64,000 nt of DNA from NCBI RefSeq assembly GCF_011765625.1, contig NZ_CP050313.1, positions 2,662,501-2,726,500 on the forward strand, given 5' to 3'. The position numbers and the translations under genes are program-made. Source of the stretch: Shewanella aestuarii. GTDB taxonomy: Bacteria; Pseudomonadota; Gammaproteobacteria; Enterobacterales; Shewanellaceae. Under the pieces are notes generated by a model. The model was not told where the DNA came from. It did no database searches and worked only from the letters and a program-made list of their open reading frames with translations. The first letter of the stretch is position 1. Each line of letters starts with the position of its first letter. Below, piece by piece: positions 45,705-56,444 of this stretch.

Positions 45705-46967
45705 ATGTCTTTTAAAACTGTTTCAGTTATTGGTTTAGGTTACATAGGCTTACCTACCGCAGCAATGTTTGCTTCAAGAAAAGTAAATGTAATTGGTGTA
45801 GATGTTAACCAGCATGCTGTAAATACCATTAATCAGGGTAAAATTCACATTATTGAACCTGAATTAGATGCCATTGTTTTCAAGGCTGTACAGGATGGAT
45901 ATTTAACGGCTTCACTCGAAGCAAAACCTGCAGATGCATTTTTAGTAGCTGTACCTACTCCATTTAAAGAAGAACATCAACCCGATCTGACATACATAAA
46001 GTCTGCGTGTGAATCTATCGGACCCGTTCTTCAAAAAGGCAACTTGGTTATACTTGAATCAACTTCACCGGTTGGTGCAACAGAATTAATGGCTGAATGG
46101 TTAGCTGAACTGAGACCAGATTTATCTTTCCCACAGCAGGCTGGTGAGTCTTGTGATATTAACATTGCACATTGTCCAGAACGAGTTCTTCCTGGCCATG
46201 TGGTAAGGGAATTAGTTGCTAATGATAGAGTTATTGGTGGATTAACCGATAAATGCTCTCAAAGAAGTGTTGAGTTATACAAAATTTTCGTAGAAGGTGA
46301 TTGTATTGTTACTAATGCCAGAACTGCGGAAATGGCAAAATTGACTGAAAACTCTTCACGCGATGTTAGCATCGCTTTCGCTAATGAATTATCGTTAATT
46401 TGTGACGAATTAGATATTAATGTTTGGGAATTAATATCCTTAGCAAATCGTCATCCAAGAGTTAATATTTTGCAACCAGGACCAGGTGTGGGTGGGCATT
46501 GTATTGCCGTTGACCCTTGGTTTATTGTTTCCAAAACCCCTGACGTTGCTCGACTGATTCGCACAGCTCGAGAAGTCAATGACAGCAAGCCTTTGTGGGT
46601 CATTGAAAAAGTGAAAAAACTAATGGGTGAATTTTTGATCAACAATCCATCCAAATCTGCAGCTGATCTCACTGTCGCCTGTTTTGGTTTAGCATTTAAA
46701 CCTAATATTGATGATCTGAGAGAAAGCCCTGCGTTATTTATCACTGAGACATTGGCTAATACATTACCAAGTAAAGTAATTGCTGTAGAGCCCAATGTAG
46801 AATCATTTACGTCTAAAAAAGCGCCAGCACTCACATTAAGCACAATGGAAGATGCACTTAATGCAGATATTTTGGTTATGCTGGTTGATCATGATGAATT
46901 CAAAACGATACATACTGACAAACTCAATCATAATTTGGTTATTGATACCAAAGGTATATGGGGTTAA
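45705..46967 (+). CDS. wecC: UDP-N-acetyl-D-mannosaminuronate dehydrogenase
   Basis: A 420-residue enzyme that oxidises UDP-ManNAc to UDP-ManNAcA. It starts SVIGLGYIGLPTAAMFASR (NAD-binding). ESTSPVGATE, INIAHCPERVLPG and the catalytic C266 (GVGGHCIAVDPWF) fit WecC rather than Ugd, as does FGLAFKPNIDDLRESPA. Its substrate would come from WecB, coded in the minus-strand operon. It is the first gene of a plus-strand operon with a flippase and an acyltransferase. TTAGGATTACCG precedes the ATG. Confidence 0.93.
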   Translation: MSFKTVSVIGLGYIGLPTAAMFASRKVNVIGVDVNQHAVNTINQGKIHIIEPELDAIVFKAVQDGYLTASLEAKPADAFLVAVPTPFKEEHQPDLTYIKSACESIGPVLQKGNLVILESTSPVGATELMAEWLAELRPDLSFPQQAGESCDINIAHCPERVLPGHVVRELVANDRVIGGLTDKCSQRSVELYKIFVEGDCIVTNARTAEMAKLTENSSRDVSIAFANELSLICDELDINVWELISLANRHPRVNILQPGPGVGGHCIAVDPWFIVSKTPDVARLIRTAREVNDSKPLWVIEKVKKLMGEFLINNPSKSAADLTVACFGLAFKPNIDDLRESPALFITETLANTLPSKVIAVEPNVESFTSKKAPALTLSTMEDALNADILVMLVDHDEFKTIHTDKLNHNLVIDTKGIWG

Positions 46968-47037
46968 TACAATACAAACATCATATAATGTTAGGTGAGG
47001 TTATGAATCATCTCACCTAACAGGATTATAAAAATTT

Positions 47038-48480
47038 ATGTCTCATAAAAAACACGCCATTAGTGGTGCAAAGTGGATGACGCTTTCTATGGTTATTGTC
47101 ACTGCATTACAAATGACGCAAATGGTAGTGTTAGCTCGTCTTCTTACTCCAGAAGCATTTGGCACCATCGCTCTTTTAATGATAGTAATAGGGTTAGCCG
47201 ACCTCCAAACCCAATTGGGACTTCATCAAGTCATCATCCAAGACCAACATTTAACTCAAACTCAAACATCTTCTCTGTACTGGCTTTCCATCTCCCTTGG
47301 AATAATCATGTACATAATAATTAATGTAGGCTACTTCATCGGGGGGTTATTCTTTTATGATCCTCAACTTCATGGCTATTTGGAAACCATAACATTAGCG
47401 TTCATCATCTTGCCTTTAGGCGGGCAGTTTTCAGCTCAGCTACAAAAAAACTTTAAATTCAAGCAGTATGCCCAAACAGAGGTAATTGGTGCAGTGACAG
47501 GTGTTATTACTGCAATTACTTTAGCTATTAATGACTACGGTATTTGGTCTTTAATTCTTGCCTATATTGCGCGTTGCACCGTGTTAAGCCTAACCTTAAT
47601 TATTTTTGGGTTTAAAAATCAGTTCAAAATTTCTGCAGAATTTAGTTTAGCAGCAATAAGAAACCAACTTAAATTTGCATTGAATTTACTTGGAGGAAAT
47701 TTATTAAATTTCTTGACGTCCCGAGTTGACCAAATGCTAGTGGGCCTATTTCTGGGTGCGCAAGCCTTAGGCTATTACAGCATGGCATTTAACCTTATAA
47801 TCCAACCTATTTTAAAACTTAACCCAATTATTACTCGAGTCGCTTTACCTATCATGTCGCAACTGCGTACAGACAAACAAGCTTTAAAACAAGGGTATTT
47901 CACCTTATTAGATATCATTTGCAGCTTTAATGCCCCTGTGTTTCTTGGCGTTTTAGCTACAGCTTCTATGTTAATCCCTGTAGTAATTGGTCCTCAGTGG
48001 CTTCAAGTAACGCCAATACTGCAAACTCTCTGTATTTACGCTTTCTTTTATTCAATTTTCTTCTCAGGTATCAGTTTTGTTATAGCGTCAGGGCAATCAC
48101 ACCTTGTATTCAGATGGAATATCATTACAGCAGTGACAACAACTATTACGGTATTAATTGCAACTCAAGTTGGTGACTTACTTACCGTAGCTCAAGGCTT
48201 GTGTATCACACAATTAGGTTTAGTTTTTCTTTGGTACCGTCAAATTGTGAACAAAATCATCGACACAAGTTTCATTGAGATGATAATCACTATTGCTAAA
48301 CCTTTTTTAATTGCATCATGTATGAGCCTTATCGTCATCAGCACAGAGATACAAACATTAACGGACTCGGAGCTACTGAAACTGATAATGTCTATTACAA
48401 TTGGTATGTTTGCATATATAGGGTTAAGTATATTGTTTAGACCCGAGATAAAATATGCTATCAAAAAGAGGTTAAAATGA
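47038..48480 (+). CDS. Wzx/WzxC-type lipopolysaccharide flippase
   Basis: A 480-residue membrane protein with about 12-14 helices. The N-terminus (AISGAKWMTLSMVIVTALQM, LARLLTPEAFGTIALLMIV) is typical of the WzxC-like branch of the MOP flippase superfamily. It would turn lipid-linked repeat units to the periplasmic face. A second flippase in the window (62106-63421) is frameshifted, so this may be the working one, although they may serve different polymers. It ends by overlapping the acyltransferase start (ATGA). Confidence 0.88.
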   Translation: MSHKKHAISGAKWMTLSMVIVTALQMTQMVVLARLLTPEAFGTIALLMIVIGLADLQTQLGLHQVIIQDQHLTQTQTSSLYWLSISLGIIMYIIINVGYFIGGLFFYDPQLHGYLETITLAFIILPLGGQFSAQLQKNFKFKQYAQTEVIGAVTGVITAITLAINDYGIWSLILAYIARCTVLSLTLIIFGFKNQFKISAEFSLAAIRNQLKFALNLLGGNLLNFLTSRVDQMLVGLFLGAQALGYYSMAFNLIIQPILKLNPIITRVALPIMSQLRTDKQALKQGYFTLLDIICSFNAPVFLGVLATASMLIPVVIGPQWLQVTPILQTLCIYAFFYSIFFSGISFVIASGQSHLVFRWNIITAVTTTITVLIATQVGDLLTVAQGLCITQLGLVFLWYRQIVNKIIDTSFIEMIITIAKPFLIASCMSLIVISTEIQTLTDSELLKLIMSITIGMFAYIGLSILFRPEIKYAIKKRLK

Positions 48481-48992
48481 AAAAAATATACCTAGTACTT
48501 TATTATACAATTCTCAATAAATTACCAGATAATGATAGAGGTAAAATTGGAAAAATAAGTAGAAGAATCAGAGGTTTTGCTTGTAAAAAAATATTTAAAG
48601 AAACTAAAAAAAACATCAATATTAATAAATATGTAGATTTTGGTTCAGGTGCTAATATAAAACTAGGAGAAAACTCCAGCTTTGGAAACTACTGTCAAAT
48701 AGCCAATGACCTTGAGTGTGGCGACAACGTGATGATGGCGCCTGAAGTTGTGATATTTTCTGTAAATCACGCACATGACAGAACAGATATACCACTAATT
48801 AAACAAGGAAATCTCGCGCCTAGGCCTGTTCGGATTCATGATGACGTATGGATTGGTCAGAGAGCTATGATCATGCCAGGAGTAACTATTAACAAAGGAT
48901 CTATCATTGCAGCAGGAAGTATTGTAACCAAAGATGTCCCTGAATATAGTATTGTAGGCGGAAATCCAGCAAAATTTATAAGAAAACGATAA
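48477..48992 (+). CDS. Hexapeptide-repeat acyltransferase (WcaF/NodL-like)
   Basis: A 171-residue left-handed beta-helix transferase: INKYVDFGSGANIKLGENSS, VMMAPEVVIFSVNHAHDR (catalytic His in the NHAHD loop) and VWIGQRAMIMPGVTINKGSI, AAGSIVTKDVPEYSIVGGNP. It probably adds an acetyl group to a sugar in the polymer. It is coupled to the flippase by a 4-base overlap. The first 50 residues are basic and lysine-rich, unlike the usual start, and may contact membrane or a partner. Confidence 0.85.
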   Translation: MKKIYLVLYYTILNKLPDNDRGKIGKISRRIRGFACKKIFKETKKNININKYVDFGSGANIKLGENSSFGNYCQIANDLECGDNVMMAPEVVIFSVNHAHDRTDIPLIKQGNLAPRPVRIHDDVWIGQRAMIMPGVTINKGSIIAAGSIVTKDVPEYSIVGGNPAKFIRKR

Positions 48993-49049
48993 AGTTACGA
49001 CAGGTCATAAAAATAATGACCTGCCCATATTATCTATTACACTTATCTA

Positions 49050-50633
49050 TTATGGATATAAATTTAATTTTGAAAGATCATTGTTAATACTCTCTCCGCC
49101 AAAATAATGTAGGCCTGGATTTAAACCATAAATATTAAAGTTATGAAATACGCTATTACTTACATCACCATGGAAAGTGATTCCGCCAAAACTGCTATCT
49201 CGCTTATTTCTACTTTGTATTCCATTTCTTGAAAAGTTGGAATTATCAATCGCAGATAATGACAAGTGAGTCCAATTAATACTTGTAGCCTCTCCTTCAA
49301 TCCAGTTGTTTGTAAAAGTTAAATATTTCTGATTTTTAACGACAACAAAACCAGAACCAAACTTACGCTCATCAAACTGTTTATCTAGCCGAGAAGGATC
49401 TCCGTTACTGAATGTATTACTATCTACAAGAAAATCTTCTGATGTCTGCCGGGTTCTCAGTGCTAGCGCACTCTTCTCTGTGCCAATAACTAAGTTGTTT
49501 AAAATAGAAATTGAACCATATGTTCCTGACGTTGTATTTTCTACAGCAATTCCGCTAATACTCTCAAATATAAAGTTATCATTTAACTTAATATTTGCAA
49601 TATGCTCCCAACTTTCTAAAAGAATACCTGAGCCAACTCTAGAAGCACAATTCTGTGAAATAACCGAATCTTTTAAGTAATGAGATTTAAAAGCTACTCC
49701 ATATTTATGACCATTAAAATCCTTCAGAGCCTCTCGTTTACAAGTGTAACCAGAAGAATTTATGTAATTTGATGTTATGTTAAAATTACTACCATTAGCT
49801 CTAATTGCACCTTGTTTAAAGTTATTAATCCTATTGTGCAATATATTAATTATAGAGAAACGTTCATCTTGATCATAATATATGGCTGTTGCACCTAATA
49901 AGCCATAACGCTCGGTCGGTCTTTCAAAATTTTGTAAATCAAATTCATTTTTAAATAAATTATGTTTACTTTCCCCTAAAAATGAATCTGATAAAGCAAA
50001 ATACAAACCAACCTTTTTTATCTCACTAACTTTATTGTGAGTAAAATTTAAGTTCTTTACATTCTTAAAACCAATCCCACTGCCAATTGGTCTAGGGTCA
50101 TCTGGTGAACTCTGATCTTCGATTCTCAATGCTAGACCAGATTTTTCAAATTGTGAATTGGTCACAGTTACATTATTTACATTGAAGATAGATACTAAAT
50201 CGGCTGCACTTTTTGACACGGAGATATTCATTAAAGATAAATTCTCAGACTCTTCACCATGATTAGAGCCAAAAAAGACCAACGAAGAACCTTGCTCTGT
50301 TGAACCAATGTCATAATCCAGCCCTTCTATTGAAATATTAGAAATAGATAGATTATTAACTTCTTCAAACTTCAAACCATTTGTTTTTATGACAAAACTA
50401 GAATCTTTACCTGTAATTGACAAACCATCATAGGAATCACCATAGAAATAGGCATTTTCAATGATCACCTCTGGAAGATCAACAAACAGGACTTCATTAC
50501 GACTAATACTGTCTTCTACTGCCTGATTGAATTCATCTGAACAATCTAAATTTGCATTAGTGCAATAGCTTGATAAATTGACACCGAAAACGGAGTGACT
50601 TATAAATAAAAAACCAAATATTATCTTTTTCAT
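49050..50633 (-). CDS. Secreted right-handed parallel beta-helix protein
   Basis: A 527-residue protein with a signal peptide (MKKIIFGFLFISHSVFG) and repeated short strands with N/S/V-I patterns (LSISNISIEGL, VTVTNSQFEKSG, LNFTHNKVSEI, FNITSNYINSSG). These are typical of pectate-lyase-like or PbH1 repeat folds. No catalytic motif of a known polysaccharide lyase is clear. Placed at the end of the polysaccharide operon, it may modify, cleave or bind the exported polymer. The gap to the upstream gene is 85 bases. Confidence 0.75.
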   Translation of the reverse strand: MKKIIFGFLFISHSVFGVNLSSYCTNANLDCSDEFNQAVEDSISRNEVLFVDLPEVIIENAYFYGDSYDGLSITGKDSSFVIKTNGLKFEEVNNLSISNISIEGLDYDIGSTEQGSSLVFFGSNHGEESENLSLMNISVSKSAADLVSIFNVNNVTVTNSQFEKSGLALRIEDQSSPDDPRPIGSGIGFKNVKNLNFTHNKVSEIKKVGLYFALSDSFLGESKHNLFKNEFDLQNFERPTERYGLLGATAIYYDQDERFSIINILHNRINNFKQGAIRANGSNFNITSNYINSSGYTCKREALKDFNGHKYGVAFKSHYLKDSVISQNCASRVGSGILLESWEHIANIKLNDNFIFESISGIAVENTTSGTYGSISILNNLVIGTEKSALALRTRQTSEDFLVDSNTFSNGDPSRLDKQFDERKFGSGFVVVKNQKYLTFTNNWIEGEATSINWTHLSLSAIDNSNFSRNGIQSRNKRDSSFGGITFHGDVSNSVFHNFNIYGLNPGLHYFGGESINNDLSKLNLYP

Positions 50634-50718
50634 TAACTAACCTTATTAAAAATATTTATAAATATCACATTTATTTAACCTAAAATTTTCAATCCTCAAA
50701 AAAACGTTATTTTTTATC

Positions 50719-52233
50719 TCACCTTCTGTCATTGCTTTTCAATTCTCGCTTTAGCTTAACACCATAATTTGCTCTAGAAGGAATAAAATGAAATAACAAC
50801 CTATACCACAGTTGAATAAAAGGAATTAATATTATTGGTGTTGTTGGTTTATACCCTGACTCAACTGCACGGGTTAAAAAACGTTTATCAACCTTAGACC
50901 AAAGAGAGCGCATTATTTTATATTGCGCTCCGTCACTAAAATCTTGTTGAATAAATGTATTAAATACATCTATGTGAGCAAATGGTGATACTACCGTAAA
51001 AAACTGGGCTGCTAATACATTACTGCCAAACACAGTATAACGTCCGCCTCGTGCATAAATGAACTCATAGTAAGTTACCTTTTGTAGGTCATCCAAAGGT
51101 AAGCCATGGGTACGTGCTAAAAAGTCTTGGTAAACAAGTTCAAAGGCAGCAGATGACAAAGATCTATACTTAAGTTTTAATAATGTTTTAGCTCGGAATT
51201 TAACCAACTTAAAACATATAGGAAACAATTTAAATAATTCACCGATCACACCTTTGGGATTTATGTAAGTAGCTCGTTGCAAAACGTCGCCTAGATAGCC
51301 ATCAAAAAATACCTTTGCATGGGAAAAATGATCACTAACATGGCGGTAATTAGAGTAAAGCAATTTAATTGGAACTAATACCCCTGTTGAAAGCATATCT
51401 AATATATCGCGTTCCTCTTCGTGTACTGATACAGAAGAAAAATCATAGCTATAATAATGGGAAAATTCCTTGCTATAGCTTTCCCCGGTAAGGATCTCTG
51501 GCGAATCTAGTGGCCCATAAGTAAAACCGTACTCAAATTGTCCATGCGCTAAAATAAAACGCGAATCCAAACCTGAACTAATGGGTAATATTTTTAATTT
51601 TTGTGGCCAATAGCTATTAATCTCGATGAACACCTCACCTATATCTTCAATTTTATGCTTAATAGGTTGTATTTGGTGATACTTTACTGATTTGCAGATA
51701 TCAATAATGCAACCAGGATCTAATCGCACTATGCCATCATATAGAGTCACATTACCAAACAAATGTTGTTTATGATTGAGTATTTCCTGATGAAGCAGAT
51801 TAATATTATGACGTGTTTCATCATATAAAAAAAAAGCGCTAGGGCTCAATTTTAAATATTCACAAGTGGTATCAATATAATGGCTTGAAAGGCCAAATGG
51901 ATCACTAATAACCTTCGGAACTTGAGTATCACTATTATACCAGTATATAACAAATGAGCCCATTTTCATTTCAGCTAATACCGACTCGCCAAACAAAATC
52001 AAGTCTTCAGCCAATTGCGCTAAATTATTTCGGCTACCCTTATAGATAAACCAACCCGAAACACAAAAATAGTGACCTAGTGAACTATACTCAGGCTTTT
52101 TAGCCCATTCATGTTCATGATAAAAAACAGCACTTGATGAAGTAGTATACTGAGCCGGAATTTCTAGATAACCTACTCCAGCATGTAATTTAACCGCTTT
52201 ATCATCCAAGCAATTCAAGAAAAAACCAAACAT
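50719..52233 (-). CDS. Asparagine-synthase-like protein
   Basis: A 504-residue protein related to AsnB. The N-terminal half resembles the class II glutaminase fold but lacks the Cys at position 2 needed for glutamine hydrolysis. The C-terminal half has the PP-loop of ATP pyrophosphatases (LPISSGLDSRFIL). In polysaccharide loci such proteins are thought to amidate uronic acids or ligate amino acids, which suits a polymer with ManNAcA and GlcA (inference). It lies 21 bases downstream of the WecG-like gene. Confidence 0.7.
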   Translation of the reverse strand: MFGFFLNCLDDKAVKLHAGVGYLEIPAQYTTSSSAVFYHEHEWAKKPEYSSLGHYFCVSGWFIYKGSRNNLAQLAEDLILFGESVLAEMKMGSFVIYWYNSDTQVPKVISDPFGLSSHYIDTTCEYLKLSPSAFFLYDETRHNINLLHQEILNHKQHLFGNVTLYDGIVRLDPGCIIDICKSVKYHQIQPIKHKIEDIGEVFIEINSYWPQKLKILPISSGLDSRFILAHGQFEYGFTYGPLDSPEILTGESYSKEFSHYYSYDFSSVSVHEEERDILDMLSTGVLVPIKLLYSNYRHVSDHFSHAKVFFDGYLGDVLQRATYINPKGVIGELFKLFPICFKLVKFRAKTLLKLKYRSLSSAAFELVYQDFLARTHGLPLDDLQKVTYYEFIYARGGRYTVFGSNVLAAQFFTVVSPFAHIDVFNTFIQQDFSDGAQYKIMRSLWSKVDKRFLTRAVESGYKPTTPIILIPFIQLWYRLLFHFIPSRANYGVKLKRELKSNDRR

Positions 52234-52254
52234 TGTTTATCCTTTGATGAAATG

Positions 52255-52977
52255 TTACAACTTATTGAAAAACGCCATTAATGTATACTTCACCAGTCTT
52301 TGCTGCCGAAAAACTCGACTTGGCTGTTTTAACAACCTAAATAACCACTCTAAACCTAAGCGACGAAAACCAGCAGGAGCACGCTGTACATTACCGGTGA
52401 ATACATCATATGTGCCACCGACTCCCATAAAAAATGCGTTACATCCAGCGGCTTTGGCTTTTTTGATCAATAACTCCTGTTTGGGGGAACCCAGTGCAAC
52501 TGTGACAATTTGCGCACCGGATTCAATCATATTTCGTATGATTGCTTGCTCATCATCAAAATATCCATTGTGCGCCCCTGCAATAACTACATCGTATTGA
52601 GCTTTGAGTTTACTGCATGTCTCTTGGTTAACGGCATCAGAACCACCAAGAATAAACACTGGCAACTTCTTAGCACCAGCTGTTTTCATTAGTGCTTCCC
52701 AGAGTTCACAGCCCGGAATACGAGCAACTTTCTGCGCTAATTTGCGTGATAGTACTTTAGTCACACCCACACCGTCAGCATACAATATATCTGCGTCATT
52801 CAATGTTTGCTCTAACCCTTTGTCTTCTATTGAAGCAATCACTTTTTCAGGGTTCATTGCAATGGCCATATGCCCCTGCTCTAAATGGTTATTTATAATG
52901 TCTTGTACCGCATGCTCAATCGAATGATAAGCGTTAATACGAAAGCCCAATACTGTTTCTGAAGCAATATTATTCAT
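52255..52977 (-). CDS. WecG/TagA/CpsF-family glycosyltransferase
   Basis: A 240-residue peripheral membrane enzyme of family GT26. Visible motifs: HMAIAMNPEKVIAS, DADILYADGVGVTKVLSRKL, PVFILGGSDAVNQ, VTVALGSPKQELLIKKAKAAG and FMGVGGTYDVFTGNVQRAP. WecG moves ManNAcA onto lipid-linked GlcNAc. WecB overlaps it by one base upstream and WecC is in the locus, so the same donor is likely, but TagA-type ManNAc transfer is not excluded. Confidence 0.87.
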   Translation of the reverse strand: MNNIASETVLGFRINAYHSIEHAVQDIINNHLEQGHMAIAMNPEKVIASIEDKGLEQTLNDADILYADGVGVTKVLSRKLAQKVARIPGCELWEALMKTAGAKKLPVFILGGSDAVNQETCSKLKAQYDVVIAGAHNGYFDDEQAIIRNMIESGAQIVTVALGSPKQELLIKKAKAAGCNAFFMGVGGTYDVFTGNVQRAPAGFRRLGLEWLFRLLKQPSRVFRQQRLVKYTLMAFFNKL

Positions 52978-54098
52978 TACTTTATTCTCAACAAGTAATC
53001 AATAATTCTTCCACAAGCTTGACCATCACCATATGGGTTATGAGCAGTACTCATTGTAGTATATAAAGTTTTATCTCTAAGCAAGTCTGAGATGCTGCTA
53101 CTGATAACCTTAGCATTTGTCCCCACCAATTTAACTGTTCCCGCAGCAACTGCTTCAGGTCTTTCTGTGGTATCGCGCATAACCAATACAGGAATACCAA
53201 GGGAGGGAGCCTCCTCTTGAATCCCGCCAGAGTCAGTTAAAATAATATCTGCTTGTGTCATTAAGTACACAAACGGAAGATAATCTAAAGGCTCTATTAG
53301 AATTACATTGTTTATATCGGATAAATGTTGATTCACTGGACCACGAACATTAGGGTTAAGATGCATAGGATAAACAAATTGCACATCTGGAAATTCATTC
53401 GCTGATGCAGCTATCGCTTGACAAATTTGTTCAAAACCGTCCCCAAAACTCTCTCTACGATGTCCAGTAATTAACACCATACGCTGCTGAGGATTTCGCC
53501 ATGCAAACTGCGTATTTAAGGTAGCTTGCAAAGCTTTGTCTTGAGCAACTTTATCTTTGACGGTGAATAGTGCGTCAATAACTGTATTGCCAGTAACACA
53601 AATTTTTGATCTGGGAATAGATTCATCTAATAAATTACGCTCAGAGGTTTCTGTCGGCGCAAAGTGATAACTCGCAATGGCTCCTGTGAGTTTGCGATTT
53701 CCCTCTTCAGGCCATGGTGATAAAATATTGCCAGTTCGCAAACCAGCCTCAACGTGCCCTACTGGTATCTGTTGATAAAAGGCTCCAAGCGTTGCAGCCA
53801 AGGTTGTAGAGGTATCGCCATGCACCAAAACAACGTCAGGTTTCACTTGTTCATAAATGGGCTTTAAACCGGTAAGAATACGAGAAGTAATCTCTGTAAG
53901 CCCTTGACCTGGCATCATAATATCTAAGTCAAAATCAGGTACTATCTCGAATAAATTTAACACCTGATCCAACATTTCCCTATGTTGTGCTGTAACGCAT
54001 ACCGATAGTTCAATAGCTTTATGTTTCCTCATAGCCAACACCAAAGGCGCCATTTTTATTGCCTCCGGCCTTGTTCCAAAAACTAACATTATTTTCAT
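52977..54098 (-). CDS. wecB: UDP-N-acetylglucosamine 2-epimerase
   Basis: A 373-residue cytosolic enzyme converting UDP-GlcNAc to UDP-ManNAc. It opens with [20 protein letters not shown] and carries [38 protein letters not shown] and [14 protein letters not shown], the conserved acidic and His residues of the family. The product feeds WecC and then the WecG-like transferase. Overlaps of four bases upstream and one base downstream place it in a tightly coupled operon. Confidence 0.95.
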   Translation of the reverse strand: MKIMLVFGTRPEAIKMAPLVLAMRKHKAIELSVCVTAQHREMLDQVLNLFEIVPDFDLDIMMPGQGLTEITSRILTGLKPIYEQVKPDVVLVHGDTSTTLAATLGAFYQQIPVGHVEAGLRTGNILSPWPEEGNRKLTGAIASYHFAPTETSERNLLDESIPRSKICVTGNTVIDALFTVKDKVAQDKALQATLNTQFAWRNPQQRMVLITGHRRESFGDGFEQICQAIAASANEFPDVQFVYPMHLNPNVRGPVNQHLSDINNVILIEPLDYLPFVYLMTQADIILTDSGGIQEEAPSLGIPVLVMRDTTERPEAVAAGTVKLVGTNAKVISSSISDLLRDKTLYTTMSTAHNPYGDGQACGRIIDYLLRIK

Positions 54099-55405
54099 CG
54101 GTAACTCCGTTGCGCTTCGGTAGATCCATTCTTGCCGACAGCATATTCATAAAATAAAAAACTATTAAATACACCAAAAAGAATGCCTACTGTTCCCGAC
54201 ATCCAAATATGGCCGCTCATAACACTTAAGATAAGCAATAAAAAGTCAACTAAAACAATACAAGGTATCAGGTAAGTATTTATTTCCCTTACCTTTTTAA
54301 GTGCAAAATAAAAAGTGAGCAAATAAAAAAGCGAAGTCACCAATGCACCAAAAAAACCAAAATAAATTATTGTATCAACAACATCCACTTCCACCGCACC
54401 TTTTCCGCGTGGATGTAATGTTTCGATGAAGAAGCCTTGTCCGAAAACTTGATGAAATAGAGTAGTTTGCTCTTTAAAAATAACAAACATTTGCGCTATA
54501 AACTCATTACGCCCAGACCAAATAACCCCAATCAGCCCTTTCTGCTCATAAAACCACATAATTCTATCGTATAAACCAAGCGTTTCAAGAAGGTCAGCAA
54601 TCACGATAACCAAACCAACGCAAAAGACAATTAAAGGCAGAAAAAGCTTTAATTTAAGCCAAGTTAAGTTAAATAAATGCTTTCTTTCATTCATTATTGG
54701 AATGAAAAACACCAACAAGATAGAAGCTAACATGGTAGTTTTAGTTGCAACTGTCACACCGCAAAGTAAGGTAAATAAACTCAACAACAGGTATTGAATT
54801 CGAGAGTTACCATTCCACACATGATGAAGTACATAACCAAAAACAAGTAAAAATGCTGGGCCTAACTCATTTCCAGCATAAATTAACCCTGTGGAACCTG
54901 CCGTGTCATCTTCGACTAGTTGGTAAGTTGCTTTACCAACTCCAGATGCCGCCAATATAAAGTTGAAAGACAAAATAAGGAAAGAAAACTGCATTATTTT
55001 CTTTCCAAAATGAAATGCCAAGTTAGGTGCACGCTGATACAAATGAAAAAAATAAGTCATCACAACAGCTGGCATCATAATTTTGACTGCGTAACCAAAA
55101 TCTAAGAACAGATGTCCAACATTTACTTTCTTAAAAAAGATGACTAACGGACCAAGTAAAAAAAATAGTAACGTGGCCAATATAAACAGTGAGGAACCGA
55201 GATTAAAGCGCGCAATAAGTATCATTAAAAGGATAAATAATGGCATTTTATAAAGCAGTGATATTTTTAAATCCATGCCAATGTAAATCACCGAAAAGCC
55301 GGAAGCCATATCAGCAAGCAAATATAAAGCCATCATCCACATAGCTAACTTATGAAGATAAACACCTCGGCTTATCATCTTGCCATTATGATCTACTAGT
55401 GCCAC
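54095..55405 (-). CDS. Wzy-like O-antigen/polysaccharide polymerase
   Basis: A 436-residue integral membrane protein with about 11-12 helices and one large periplasmic loop (about residues 270-345, containing [18 protein letters not shown]). Its topology fits Wzy polymerases, which have little sequence conservation. Its place between Wzz and WecB supports this. The start is taken as GTG at 55405; an ATG nine codons later is possible. Ends by ATGA overlap with wecB. Confidence 0.75.
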   Translation of the reverse strand: MALVDHNGKMISRGVYLHKLAMWMMALYLLADMASGFSVIYIGMDLKISLLYKMPLFILLMILIARFNLGSSLFILATLLFFLLGPLVIFFKKVNVGHLFLDFGYAVKIMMPAVVMTYFFHLYQRAPNLAFHFGKKIMQFSFLILSFNFILAASGVGKATYQLVEDDTAGSTGLIYAGNELGPAFLLVFGYVLHHVWNGNSRIQYLLLSLFTLLCGVTVATKTTMLASILLVFFIPIMNERKHLFNLTWLKLKLFLPLIVFCVGLVIVIADLLETLGLYDRIMWFYEQKGLIGVIWSGRNEFIAQMFVIFKEQTTLFHQVFGQGFFIETLHPRGKGAVEVDVVDTIIYFGFFGALVTSLFYLLTFYFALKKVREINTYLIPCIVLVDFLLLILSVMSGHIWMSGTVGILFGVFNSFLFYEYAVGKNGSTEAQRSYR

Positions 55406-55410
55406 AATCG

Positions 55411-56367
55411 TTATTTACCCACTGAAATTAGGTGTTTTTTTGATAAGGTAAAATAGATTAGTGATATCAAACTCGAGAGAACAAATGCGATCAAAAATGC
55501 AACGATACAGAGTATAGCTCTTGAGGGAGAGTCTTTATATTCTGGCACAACCATGGTGCCAAGTGACTCTAGCAATACCTCATCAGAGACTTGAGCGAGG
55601 GTATTATTTTTAATTTGATCTGCAGCTAATTGAAAGTATACGGTCTTAAGTTCACTTAACTGTGCTTCTTGAGCTTGCTTTAATAAATAATCAATGCGCT
55701 TAGTTAATTTATCAGACTCTCTTTGCTTCCAAAATAGATTTAGGTCTTCAATGAGCCATTTATGCCACTGTACAGCCGTTTCCGGTGAATAGGTAAAGAC
55801 TTCAATGGAAACATAACCTTGCTTAGAAATATAAGCAGCATTAATGCTCGTTCTTAGCGTTTCGTATGCTTCCCAAGCAGTAGGAATAACATTGAAGCCT
55901 GGCGGTGCATCCCTAACCCACTGACCTGATTTTTCATCAAAAATATCCTGATCTATAATTAGTTTATTTGTTTCTTTATCCCACCCCTCTGATGCCATTA
56001 AAGGAATTAGGAGGTCTCTTTTTTCGATAAAATACTGCAAAAATGCCCGCGATTTTAAATAAGTTAAAACGACTTCAGTTTTATCTTCACTTGCACCATC
56101 GATGTTTATCCCTGCCATGCTTGCGAGCCCGCCGAATTGTGAGGCCAATTTAGCGAGTCCGCCACCTCCGCTTTCAGCACTCACTGGTAAATATATCGCT
56201 GAAGATTTGTAAATATTAGGCAAAGTGAGAGCATAAAGTAGCGCACACAATGAAAAAAAACCGGTAAATGCAATAATAAATACTTTACCTCGCCATAGCA
56301 TTTCCAGAATAGATTTAATTGAAATCACATCAATATTATCTTCAAGTTGTTTTATTTCTACTGTCAT
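55411..56367 (-). CDS. Wzz-type chain-length regulator
   Basis: A 318-residue inner-membrane polysaccharide co-polymerase. Two membrane helices at about 30-50 and 287-308 flank a periplasmic domain. It opens IDVISIKSILEMLWRGKVFI and has LALTLPNIYKSSAIYLP-type signature near helix 1, both usual in Wzz. A coiled-coil (ESDKLTKRIDYLLKQAQEAQ) precedes the second helix. There is no BY-kinase domain, so it is the O-antigen-type class. It sits six bases from the polymerase gene. Confidence 0.87.
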   Translation of the reverse strand: MTVEIKQLEDNIDVISIKSILEMLWRGKVFIIAFTGFFSLCALLYALTLPNIYKSSAIYLPVSAESGGGGLAKLASQFGGLASMAGINIDGASEDKTEVVLTYLKSRAFLQYFIEKRDLLIPLMASEGWDKETNKLIIDQDIFDEKSGQWVRDAPPGFNVIPTAWEAYETLRTSINAAYISKQGYVSIEVFTYSPETAVQWHKWLIEDLNLFWKQRESDKLTKRIDYLLKQAQEAQLSELKTVYFQLAADQIKNNTLAQVSDEVLLESLGTMVVPEYKDSPSRAILCIVAFLIAFVLSSLISLIYFTLSKKHLISVGK

Positions 56368-56444
56368 CTCTTTTCCTAGAGTTTACTATTAGCTTTGCAC
56401 TTATAACGGCTAAATGGCATCAAAGCCAATTAATATCAATAAAG

